Source: Allobosea sp. BK604 (GTDB lineage Bacteria; Pseudomonadota; Alphaproteobacteria; Rhizobiales; Beijerinckiaceae). Taken from it: a DNA stretch of 64,000 nt. How positions within the stretch are numbered: position 1 is the first letter of the stretch; every line of letters starts with the position of its first letter. Shown piece after piece: positions 26,485 through 34,513 of this stretch. The DNA lies in assembly GCF_004341515.1 (NCBI RefSeq), contig NZ_SLZF01000012.1:62001-126000 (forward strand), given 5' to 3'. Made by a program: the position numbers and the translations under genes. The notes beneath the pieces are model-generated. The model was not told the DNA's origin and searched no databases. It saw nothing but the letters and a program-made list of their open reading frames with translations.

Positions 26485-28152
26485 ATGGCGGCGACTGGCT
26501 ATCCGATCCGGCGAGCGACGCCAGGAGAAATGGGCGGCATGTTGCTGGCGGCGGCCGCGGTGCTGCCCCTGCTGATGATCGCGGGGATGACCTCCGATTC
26601 CGGCTACGCCTTCCATGCCAGCCTGTCGGCGGCCGCGGCGACGGCGAGCATCTTCCTGATCGCCAACCGCTGCTTCCGCCCCGGGCAGGTTCCGGCCCCG
26701 CTCGAGATCGATGGCCGGCCGAACTACAACATGGAGCCCGTCAAATTCGCGACCGTCGCCGCGATGGTCTGGGGCATCGCCGGCTTCGCGATCGGCGTGA
26801 TCATCGCGTCGCAGCTCGCATTTCCCGATCTGAATTTCGATCTGCCCTGGGTCAATTTCGGCCGCCTGCGGCCGCTGCATACCTCGGCGGTGATCTTCGC
26901 CTTCGGCGGCAACGTGCTGATCGGCACCTCCTTCTACGTGGTGCAGCGTACCTGCCGGGCCCGGCTCGCCGGCGACCTTTCGCCCTGGTTCGTCATCCTC
27001 GGCTACAATTTCTTCATCGTCATCGCCGGCACGGGCTACCTGCTCGGCATCACCGATGGGAAGGAATACGCCGAGCCGGAATGGTATGCCGACCTCTGGC
27101 TGACCCTCGTCTGGGTCGTCTACCTGCTCGTCTTCCTCGGCACGCTGGCACGCCGCAAGGAGCCGCACATCTATGTGGCGAACTGGTTCTATCTCGGCTT
27201 CATCCTGACCATCGCCGTCCTGCATGTCGGCAACAACCTCGCCGTGCCGGTCTCGGTCCTGTCGCCGAAATCCTACGGGCTCTGGTCGGGCGTGCAGGAT
27301 GCGATGTTCCAGTGGTGGTACGGCCATAACGCCGTCGGCTTCTTCCTTACCGCCGGCTTCCTCGCGATCATGTACTATTTCGTGCCGAAGCGGGCGGAGC
27401 GGCCGATCTACAGCTACCGGCTCTCGATCATCCACTTCTGGGCGCTGATCTTCCTCTATATCTGGGCCGGCCCACACCACCTACACTACACCGCCCTGCC
27501 CGACTGGGCGCAGACCCTGGGCATGACCTTCTCGATCATGCTCTGGATGCCCTCCTGGGGCGGCATGATCAACGGGATGATGACCCTCTCGGGCGCCTGG
27601 GACAAGCTGCGCACCGATCCGGTGCTGCGGATGATGGTCGTCTCACTCGCCTTCTACGGCATGTCGACCTTCGAGGGCCCGCTGATGTCGATCAAGGCGG
27701 TCAACTCGCTCTCGCACTATACCGACTGGACCATCGGCCATGTCCATTCCGGCGCGCTCGGCTGGGTAGCCTATATCTCCTTCGGCGCGATCTACTGCCT
27801 GGTGCCCTGGCTCTGGAACCGCAAGGGCCTGTATTCGCTCAAGCTGGTCAACTGGCACTTCTGGGTCTCGACGCTCGGCATCGTGCTCTACATCTCGGCG
27901 ATGTGGGTGTCCGGCATCATGCAGGGCCTGATGTGGCGGGCCTATACCTCGCTCGGCTTCCTCGAATACTCGTTCATCGAGACGGTTGCGGCGATGAAGC
28001 CCTACTACGTCATCCGCGCGATGGGCGGCGTGCTCTTCCTGACCGGCGCGCTGATCATGGCCTTCAATCTCTGGATGACGGTGCGGCGCGGGGCGGAGGA
28101 CGTCCCGCAGCGCGATCTCACGCCCCAGCCGCAGCTCGTCCCCGCGGAGTAA
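26485..28152 (+). CDS. ccoN: Cytochrome cbb3 oxidase subunit I
   Basis: Catalytic subunit of the high-affinity terminal oxidase in the inner membrane; reduces oxygen at a haem b3-CuB centre. Haem and copper ligands are visible in [31 protein letters not shown] and [14 protein letters not shown], spread over about 12 hydrophobic helices. The ATG at 26485 has GAGG nearby; an in-frame ATG at 26455 is weaker. At 555 residues it is complete. It heads ccoNOQP-ccoGHIS, preceded by two perfect FNR/FixK boxes, as expected for induction in low oxygen. Confidence 0.98.
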   Translation: MAATGYPIRRATPGEMGGMLLAAAAVLPLLMIAGMTSDSGYAFHASLSAAAATASIFLIANRCFRPGQVPAPLEIDGRPNYNMEPVKFATVAAMVWGIAGFAIGVIIASQLAFPDLNFDLPWVNFGRLRPLHTSAVIFAFGGNVLIGTSFYVVQRTCRARLAGDLSPWFVILGYNFFIVIAGTGYLLGITDGKEYAEPEWYADLWLTLVWVVYLLVFLGTLARRKEPHIYVANWFYLGFILTIAVLHVGNNLAVPVSVLSPKSYGLWSGVQDAMFQWWYGHNAVGFFLTAGFLAIMYYFVPKRAERPIYSYRLSIIHFWALIFLYIWAGPHHLHYTALPDWAQTLGMTFSIMLWMPSWGGMINGMMTLSGAWDKLRTDPVLRMMVVSLAFYGMSTFEGPLMSIKAVNSLSHYTDWTIGHVHSGALGWVAYISFGAIYCLVPWLWNRKGLYSLKLVNWHFWVSTLGIVLYISAMWVSGIMQGLMWRAYTSLGFLEYSFIETVAAMKPYYVIRAMGGVLFLTGALIMAFNLWMTVRRGAEDVPQRDLTPQPQLVPAE

Positions 28153-28162
28153 GGAACGCCCC

Positions 28163-28933
28163 ATGTCGAGCCTCGACACCAACGCGCCCGAGCCGCGCAA
28201 GTCGCTCTGGTCAAAGCACAAGATCTTCGAGACGAACTCGATCATCCTGGTCATCGGCGTCCTGCTGGTCGTCTCAATCGGCGGCCTGGTCGAGATCGCG
28301 CCCCTCTTCTACCTGCGCAACACGATCGAGACGGTCGAGGGCATGCGGCCCTACACGCCGCTCGAGCTCGCCGGCCGGGCGATCTATGTCCGCGAGGGCT
28401 GCTATAACTGCCACAGCCAGATGATCCGGCCGCTGCGCGACGAGATCGAGCGCTACGGGCACTACTCGCTCGCCGCCGAGAGCATGTACGACAAGCCCTT
28501 CCAATGGGGCTCCAAGCGCACCGGCCCGGACCTCGCCCGCGTCGGCGGCAAATATTCCGACGAATGGCAGCTCGCCCATCTTAACCGGCCACGCGATCTC
28601 GTGCCGCAGTCGATCATGCCGGGCTATCCGTTCCTGGCTGCGACCCGGCTGAATTACGGCGATATCGCCGACCACCTGCGCGCCAACCGCGCCGGCGGCG
28701 TGCCCTATAGCGACGAGATGATCGCCCAGGCGGAGACCGACCTGAAGGCCCAGGCGACGCCGGACCATCCCCGCGCCGCCGAGCTCGAGGCCCGCCATCC
28801 CAAGGTCCAGATCCGCGACTTCGACGGCGACGCTCAGCGCATCAGCGAGGCCGACGCCCTGATCGCCTACCTCCAGACCCTCGGCACGCTCGTCGACTTC
28901 AAGATCTACGACGACAAGGCCAACATCCGGTGA
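28163..28933 (+). CDS. ccoO: Cytochrome cbb3 oxidase subunit II (monohaem cytochrome c)
   Basis: Membrane-anchored cytochrome c that passes electrons to CcoN. One N-terminal helix ([19 protein letters not shown]) is followed by the haem site [14 protein letters not shown] and the later axial methionine region SIMPGYPFL. The 256-residue protein starts 10 bases after ccoN and is part of the same operon. Confidence 0.97.
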   Translation: MSSLDTNAPEPRKSLWSKHKIFETNSIILVIGVLLVVSIGGLVEIAPLFYLRNTIETVEGMRPYTPLELAGRAIYVREGCYNCHSQMIRPLRDEIERYGHYSLAAESMYDKPFQWGSKRTGPDLARVGGKYSDEWQLAHLNRPRDLVPQSIMPGYPFLAATRLNYGDIADHLRANRAGGVPYSDEMIAQAETDLKAQATPDHPRAAELEARHPKVQIRDFDGDAQRISEADALIAYLQTLGTLVDFKIYDDKANIR

Positions 28934-28938
28934 CCGCC

Positions 28939-29097
28939 ATGACGACATCGACCTATGCCTGGCTCGCCCATTTCGCGCAGTCGACCGGCGTCCTCTACTT
29001 CATGGGCATCTTCCTCGCCGTCTGCATCTACGCCTTCTGGCCCTCCAACCGCGCGCGCTTCGAGGAAGCCGCCCGCACGCCATTGCGGGAGGACTGA
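28939..29097 (+). CDS. ccoQ: Cytochrome cbb3 oxidase subunit IV, small
   Basis: A 52-residue single-helix membrane protein that stabilises the oxidase complex. The sequence begins MTTSTYAWLAHFAQSTG, then a hydrophobic stretch VLYFMGIFLAVCIYAFWP, then a charged tail. It starts five bases after the ccoO stop and ends two bases before ccoP. Confidence 0.92.
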   Translation: MTTSTYAWLAHFAQSTGVLYFMGIFLAVCIYAFWPSNRARFEEAARTPLRED

Positions 29098-29099
29098 GC

Positions 29100-29984
29100 A
29101 TGGACGGGCATCACGACAGGGACAATTTCGACTCCGTCACCGGCCACTCGACCACCGGCCATGAATGGGACGGCATCCGCGAGCTCAACACGCCGCTGCC
29201 GCGCTGGTGGCTCGGCGTCTTCTACGCCACGATCATCTGGTCCGTCGGCTACTGGGTCGTCTATCCCGCCTGGCCGCTGCTGACGGACGCGACGCGCGGC
29301 GTCATCGGCTACGCGACCCGGCTCTCGATCGAGCAGGACCTCGCGACGCTGCGCGACTTCCGGGCAGCGCAGTCGAAGGGGCTCGCCGAGGCCTCGCTCG
29401 TGCAGATCAAGGCCGATCCCGACCTGTTCCGGGTCGCGATGGCGCAGGGCAAGGCTGCCTTCGGCGACAATTGCGCCGCCTGCCACGGCGTCGGCGGCGC
29501 GGGCGCCAAGGGCTTCCCCAACCTGAACGACGACGACTGGCTCTGGGGCGGCTCGCTCGACACGATCCGCACGACGATCCAGCACGGCATCCGCTTCGCC
29601 GGAGACGCCGACACGCGGGTGAGCCAGATGCCGGCCTTCGGCCGCGACAAGATGTTGACGCCCGGGCAGATCAACGATGTCGCCAACCATGTCCGCGCGA
29701 TCGCCGGCCTGCCGACCCAGCCCAGGGCCGATCTCGCCGCCGGCGGCAAGCTCTTCGCCGAGAACTGCGCCGCCTGCCACGGCGAGGCGGGCAAGGGCAA
29801 CCGCGAGATGGGCGCGCCGAACCTCACCGACGCGATCACGCTCTACGGCATGGACGTGGCCTCGCTCACCGAGACGATCACCAACAGCCGCAACGGCGTG
29901 ATGCCCGCCTGGGGCGGGCGGCTCGATCCGACCACGGTCAAGGCGCTGACCATCTATGTCCATTCGCTCGGTGGGGGTGAGTGA
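29100..29984 (+). CDS. ccoP: Cytochrome cbb3 oxidase subunit III (dihaem cytochrome c)
   Basis: Entry point for electrons from periplasmic cytochromes. The N-terminal helix is WLGVFYATIIWSVGYWVVYP, preceded by the family segment HEWDGIRELNTPLPRWW. Two haem c sites, NCAACHGVGG and NCAACHGEAG, mark two cytochrome domains. The 294 residues are normal. Its start lies two bases after the ccoQ stop, and its stop is just before ccoG. Confidence 0.97.
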   Translation: MDGHHDRDNFDSVTGHSTTGHEWDGIRELNTPLPRWWLGVFYATIIWSVGYWVVYPAWPLLTDATRGVIGYATRLSIEQDLATLRDFRAAQSKGLAEASLVQIKADPDLFRVAMAQGKAAFGDNCAACHGVGGAGAKGFPNLNDDDWLWGGSLDTIRTTIQHGIRFAGDADTRVSQMPAFGRDKMLTPGQINDVANHVRAIAGLPTQPRADLAAGGKLFAENCAACHGEAGKGNREMGAPNLTDAITLYGMDVASLTETITNSRNGVMPAWGGRLDPTTVKALTIYVHSLGGGE

Positions 29985-29985
29985 G

Positions 29986-31422
29986 ATGGCCGTCATCGAC
30001 GCGGATGATCTGCCCCTCTTCGCACCGTCGAAGAAGGTCTATCCCCAGAGCGTGGCCGGCCCCTATCGCCGGGCCAAGTGGATCATCCTCGTCCTCTGCC
30101 TCGGCATCTATTACCTGCTGCCCTTCCTGCGCTGGGACCGCGGCCCCAACCTGCCCGATCAGGCGGTGCTGGCCGATCTCGCCAATAACCGCTTCTATTT
30201 CTTCTTCATCGAGATCTGGCCGCAGGAGATCTATTATTTCACTGGCCTGCTGATCATCGCCGCCCTCGTCCTCTTCCTGATGAATGCCGTCGCCGGCCGG
30301 GTCTGGTGCGGCTATCTCTGCCCGCAGACGGTCTGGACCGACCTCTTCCTCGCGGTCGAGCGCGCCTTCGAAGGCGACCGGCGCGAGCGGATCAGGCGCG
30401 ACGAGAGCCCCTGGTCGCTCGACAAGGCCTGGCGCAAGACCGGCAAGCACGCGGTCTGGCTCGTCATCGCCTGGTGGACCGGCGGCGCCTGGGTGCTCTA
30501 TTTCGCCGACGCGCCGACCCTGGTGCGGGAGCTCGCGACCTTCACCGCCCCGGTCTCGGCCTATGTCTGGATCGCGATCCTGACCTTCACCACCTATTCG
30601 CTCGCGGGCATCATGCGCGAGCAGGTCTGCACCTATATGTGCCCCTGGCCGCGTATCCAGGCCGCACTGACCGACGACGACGCGCTCAACGTCACCTATC
30701 GCTATGACCGCGGCGAACCGCGCGTCTCCGTGAAGCAGGCCCAGCGCCTGCGCGCCGAGGGCGTGCCGGCCGGCGACTGCATCGACTGCAACCAATGCGT
30801 CGCGGTCTGCCCGACCGGCGTCGACATCCGCGACGGCGCACAGGTCGGCTGCATCCAGTGCGGGCTGTGCATCGATGCCTGCAACACGGTGATGGCGAAG
30901 ATCGCCTATCCGACCGGGCTGATCGCCTATGACACCGACGATAACGTCAAGCGCCGCATCGCCGGGCACAGGCCGGTCTACCGGCTGCTGCGGCTGCGCA
31001 CGGCGATCTATGCCGCGCTCATCCTCGTCGTCGGCGGCGCGATGATCTACCAGCTCGCCACCAGGCAGACGGCCGGGATCTCCGTCCTGCATGAGCGCAC
31101 GCCGCTCTTCGTCAAGCTGAGCGACGGCTCGATCCGCAACAGCTACACCATCCGCCTGCTCAACAAGCGACCGGAAGAGCGGCCCTTCGCCCTGACGGTG
31201 TCCGGCCTGCCCGGCGTCCGGATCGAGACCATCGGCCCTCAGGCGACGGCGGATCTGCGCCCGGTCGTGACGGTCGAGCCCGACTCGTCGCGCGAAATCC
31301 GCGCGCTCGTCACCGTGCCGGCCGACGTCCATCTCGAAAAGTCCCAGCCGCTCACCTTCACCGCCTCGGACCTGTTCGCCGGCGAGATCGTGCGCGCCGA
31401 GGATCATTTCATCGCACCTTAA
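29986..31422 (+). CDS. ccoG: Cytochrome c oxidase accessory protein CcoG (FixG)
   Basis: Membrane iron-sulfur protein that supplies copper for the cbb3 oxidase, thought to reduce Cu(II). The two 4Fe-4S motifs are CIDCNQCVAVCP and CIQCGLCIDAC near residues 265-300. Several N-terminal helices include WIILVLCLGIYYLLPFLRW, and GYLCPQTVWTDLF is a family hallmark. The ATG at 29986 directly follows the ccoP stop; a start at 29956 would overlap it. The C-terminal immunoglobulin-like periplasmic domain (NSYTIRLLNKRPEE) is present. Confidence 0.96.
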   Translation: MAVIDADDLPLFAPSKKVYPQSVAGPYRRAKWIILVLCLGIYYLLPFLRWDRGPNLPDQAVLADLANNRFYFFFIEIWPQEIYYFTGLLIIAALVLFLMNAVAGRVWCGYLCPQTVWTDLFLAVERAFEGDRRERIRRDESPWSLDKAWRKTGKHAVWLVIAWWTGGAWVLYFADAPTLVRELATFTAPVSAYVWIAILTFTTYSLAGIMREQVCTYMCPWPRIQAALTDDDALNVTYRYDRGEPRVSVKQAQRLRAEGVPAGDCIDCNQCVAVCPTGVDIRDGAQVGCIQCGLCIDACNTVMAKIAYPTGLIAYDTDDNVKRRIAGHRPVYRLLRLRTAIYAALILVVGGAMIYQLATRQTAGISVLHERTPLFVKLSDGSIRNSYTIRLLNKRPEERPFALTVSGLPGVRIETIGPQATADLRPVVTVEPDSSREIRALVTVPADVHLEKSQPLTFTASDLFAGEIVRAEDHFIAP

Positions 31423-31432
31423 CGAGGGCTCC

Positions 31433-31981
31433 ATGTCCTGCTGCGGAGGCTTCATCATGCCGATCGAATTACCGGCTTCACCGCCGCCCCGACCGCGGGC
31501 GCCTTTCAGGCTCGGCGGCCGCTTCGTCCTCGTCACGATGATCGGCTTCTTCGCCGTGGTCGCCGGCGCCAATGCCGTGATGATGACCGTCGCGATCCGG
31601 ACCATGCCCGGCGTCGACGTCAAGAGCGCCTACGAGACGAGCCAGCGCTTCAACCAGGAGATCGAGCGGATGCGGGCGCAGGCCGCACGCGGCTGGCAGG
31701 TCGACGCCGATCTCAGGGATGACGGCACCGAGAGCGTGGTCGAGATCGCCTTCCTCGACAAGCGGGGCGTCCCCGTCCGCGGCCTCGATGTCGAGGCCAG
31801 GCTCGAACACCCGGCGACGCGCAGCCAGGACCGCGACGAGCACCTGACCGAAGCGGCGCCCGGGCGCTACCTCGCCCGCATGCGAGCGCTCCATGCCGGC
31901 GGTTGGACGCTCGCCATCACCGCCCGCCGCGACGGCGCAGCTGTCTTCGACACCCGCAGCCGTATCGTGCTGAGGGACTAG
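31433..31981 (+). CDS. ccoH: Cbb3 oxidase maturation protein FixH
   Basis: Membrane-anchored assembly factor for the cbb3 oxidase. A helix LVTMIGFFAVVAGANAVMMTVAIRT (here split by family conservation) is followed by a periplasmic domain opening with SAYETSQRFNQEIERM and containing LEHPATRSQDRDEHLTEAAPG. Length 182 residues is typical of FixH. It lies between ccoG and ccoI with short gaps. Confidence 0.93.
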   Translation: MSCCGGFIMPIELPASPPPRPRAPFRLGGRFVLVTMIGFFAVVAGANAVMMTVAIRTMPGVDVKSAYETSQRFNQEIERMRAQAARGWQVDADLRDDGTESVVEIAFLDKRGVPVRGLDVEARLEHPATRSQDRDEHLTEAAPGRYLARMRALHAGGWTLAITARRDGAAVFDTRSRIVLRD

Positions 31982-31985
31982 CACC

Positions 31986-34190
31986 ATGGCCGCCACCCAC
32001 GACCTCTCGATCTTCGTCCGCCATGGCGAGGGCGGCGTCGCCGGCATGGAACTCGCCGTCGACGGCATCCACTGCGCCGGCTGCATGCACAAGATCGAGC
32101 GTGGCCTCTCCCGCCAGTCCGGCGTGCTGAGCGCCCGCGTCAACCTGGCGCTGAAGCGCGTCACCGTCGAGTGGACCGAGGGAGCGCTGCGGCCGGAGGC
32201 GGTCATTGCCGGCCTCCAGAGCCTGGGCTTCAAGGCCTATCCCTTCCTGCCCGCCGAGGCGCGGGACGCCGACGCTCAGGAGGACAAGCGGCTGCTGCGC
32301 TGCCTCGGCGTCGCCGGCTTCGCCTCGATGAACATCATGCTGCTCTCGGTCTCGGTCTGGTCCGGCAATGGCGGCGAGATCAGCCCGGTCACGCGCGACT
32401 TCTTCCACTGGCTCTCGGCGCTGATCGCCCTGCCGACCGCGGCCTATGCCGGGCGGCCCTTCTTCGAGAGCGCGATCCGCGCCCTCAGGGCCGGCGGCGT
32501 CAACATGGACGTGCCGATCACGCTCGGCATCGTGCTGACGCTCGGCATGTCCGTGGTGGAGACCTGGAACCATGCCGAGAACGCCTATTTCGACGGCGTC
32601 GCGATGCTGCTCTTCTTCCTGCTGATCGGCCGCTATCTCGATCAGCTGATGCGCCGGCGCACCCGCGACCTCGCCGGCAATCTCGCCGCGCTCAAGGCAG
32701 AGACGGCGACCAGGCTCGGCGTTGACGGCGCGACGGTGGTGGTGCCGATCGCAGCGATCGCGCCCGGCGAGCTCGTGCTGGTCAGGCCGGGCGAGCGGGT
32801 CAGCGTCGACGGCATCGTCGAGGGCGGTTCCTCGGAGATCGACCAGAGCCTGGTGACGGGTGAGACTGCACCGGTCGCGATCTCTGCCAAGGGCCGCGTC
32901 CATGCCGGAACGATGAACCTTTCCGGCATGCTCACGGTCCGTGTCGAGGCGGCAGGCTCCGGCACGCTGCTCGACGAGATCGACCGGCTGATGGCGCAGG
33001 CGGTCGAGAGCCGCTCGCGCTATGTCAAGCTTTCCGACCGCGCCGCCCGGCTCTATGCGCCGCTGGTCCATGCCACCGCGCTCGCCACCTTCCTCGGCTG
33101 GGTCGCCTTCGGCCTCGCCTGGCAGCAGGCGCTGATCATCGCCATCACCGTGCTGATCATCACCTGCCCCTGCGCGCTCGGCCTTGCGATCCCGGCCGTG
33201 CAGGTCGTCGCAGCTTCGGCCTTGTTCCGGCGCAAGGTCATGTTGAAGCAGGGCGACGCGCTCGAGCGCCTCGCCGAGATCGACACGGTCGTCTTCGACA
33301 AGACCGGGACGTTGACCCTGCCCGAGCCCAGCCTCGCCAATCGCGAGGCGATCGATCCGGCAATCCTCGAGGCGGCAGGCAGGCTCGCCGCCGCCAGCCG
33401 CCATCCGCTGGCGCGCCCGCTCGCCTTCGGCGCCGGCGAGCCGCGCCCGCCCGAGGGCGTGCAGGAGCATCACGGCCTCGGCCTCAGCGCCATCGTCGAC
33501 GGCACTGAGATGCGGCTCGGAAGCGTCGCCTTCTGTGGCGCGGAGCGCGAGGCGCGGGCCGTCGCCGCCGCCTATCCGACTGCCTCGCTGATCGCCTGGC
33601 GGCACGGCGAGCGCTGCGCCGTCTTCGCCGTCGACCAGGAGCTCCGGCCGGATGCGCGGGCGAGCATGCGGGAGCTGCGCGCGCTCGGGCTCGACATCGT
33701 CATCCTCTCGGGTGACAGGGAGAGCGCCGTCGCGCCTCTGGCGCGCGAACTCGGCATCGAAGTCTACAAGGCCGGGCAGCGTCCCGACGAGAAGCTCGCC
33801 GAGCTCGATCGGCTCGCCACGTCCGGCCGCAAGGTGCTGATGGTCGGCGACGGGCTCAACGACGCGCCCGCGCTGGCCAAGGCGTATGTCTCGATCTCGC
33901 CGATCAGCGCGACGCATCTGGCGCAGGCTTCGGCCGACATCGTCTTCCTCGGCGACGAGCTGGCCCCCGTCGCCGCCAGCATCCGCATCGCGCGAAAGGC
34001 ACGCGGCCTGATGGTGGAGAACCTCTGGTTCGCGGTGCTTTACAATGCCGTTGCCGTACCGATTGCGATCGCCGGCTTCGCTACGCCGCTGGTAGCGGCC
34101 GTCGCCATGTCCGGCTCGTCGATCGTCGTCACGCTGAATGCGCTGCGCGCCTCCCGGCCCGCAGCCACTCCCTCGGAGCAGGCGCCATGA
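31986..34190 (+). CDS. ccoI: Copper-transporting P1B-type ATPase for cbb3 assembly
   Basis: Exports copper for insertion into the oxidase. An N-terminal heavy-metal domain has GIHCAGCMHKIE. The membrane metal site is TCPCALGLAIP. The phosphorylation motif is FDKTGTLTLP, preceded by SLVTGETAPV and followed by MVGDGLNDAPALA. The 734-residue size matches FixI/CcoI. It starts four bases after ccoH and overlaps ccoS by four bases. Position in the fixGHIS set identifies it as CcoI rather than a detoxifying CopA. Confidence 0.96.
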   Translation: MAATHDLSIFVRHGEGGVAGMELAVDGIHCAGCMHKIERGLSRQSGVLSARVNLALKRVTVEWTEGALRPEAVIAGLQSLGFKAYPFLPAEARDADAQEDKRLLRCLGVAGFASMNIMLLSVSVWSGNGGEISPVTRDFFHWLSALIALPTAAYAGRPFFESAIRALRAGGVNMDVPITLGIVLTLGMSVVETWNHAENAYFDGVAMLLFFLLIGRYLDQLMRRRTRDLAGNLAALKAETATRLGVDGATVVVPIAAIAPGELVLVRPGERVSVDGIVEGGSSEIDQSLVTGETAPVAISAKGRVHAGTMNLSGMLTVRVEAAGSGTLLDEIDRLMAQAVESRSRYVKLSDRAARLYAPLVHATALATFLGWVAFGLAWQQALIIAITVLIITCPCALGLAIPAVQVVAASALFRRKVMLKQGDALERLAEIDTVVFDKTGTLTLPEPSLANREAIDPAILEAAGRLAAASRHPLARPLAFGAGEPRPPEGVQEHHGLGLSAIVDGTEMRLGSVAFCGAEREARAVAAAYPTASLIAWRHGERCAVFAVDQELRPDARASMRELRALGLDIVILSGDRESAVAPLARELGIEVYKAGQRPDEKLAELDRLATSGRKVLMVGDGLNDAPALAKAYVSISPISATHLAQASADIVFLGDELAPVAASIRIARKARGLMVENLWFAVLYNAVAVPIAIAGFATPLVAAVAMSGSSIVVTLNALRASRPAATPSEQAP

Positions 34191-34384
34191 ACATCCTGGT
34201 CCTGCTGATGCCGCTCGCACTCGGTCTCGGCCTCACCGGCCTCGCCGCCTTCTTCTGGTGCATGCGCACCGGCCAGTTCAGCGACATGGACGGGCCGGGC
34301 TGGCGCATCCTCGAAGATGACGATGTCGGCAGGGAGGGCGTGCTCGTCGAGGCGGCCGGAGCACAGCACCAGGATCGGTTATAG
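34187..34384 (+). CDS. ccoS: Cbb3 oxidase maturation protein CcoS
   Basis: Short membrane protein needed for cofactor insertion into CcoN. One helix, LLMPLALGLGLTGLAAFFWC, is followed by the family segment TGQFSDMDGPGWRIL. The 65 residues are usual. Its ATG overlaps the ccoI stop (ATGA), so the two are translationally coupled. It closes the operon. Confidence 0.94.
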   Translation: MNILVLLMPLALGLGLTGLAAFFWCMRTGQFSDMDGPGWRILEDDDVGREGVLVEAAGAQHQDRL

Positions 34385-34416
34385 AGCTCACGCTTCTTGC
34401 TCGCGCTTGTGGCGAG

Positions 34417-34479
34417 CATCCACGTCTCGAACACCGCACGTCACCGGCGAAGACGTGGATGGTCGGGACAGGCCCGACC
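34417..34479. repeat. Palindromic intergenic repeat after cco operon
   Basis: CATCCACGTCT (34417-34427) pairs with AGACGTGGATG (34451-34461), and GGTCGGG (34461-34467) pairs with CCCGACC (34473-34479). The second stem resembles repeat units often seen between genes in Rhizobiales. It could end transcription from both converging genes. Confidence 0.6.
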
Positions 34480-34513
34480 ATGACGAAGAAGGCCCGCCCC
34501 GGCCGGCATTGCT

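Noticed and set aside
26208-26486. A 92-codon minus-strand frame upstream of ccoN
   Set aside because: It would cover both FNR/FixK boxes and the ccoN leader, and shows no recognisable domain.
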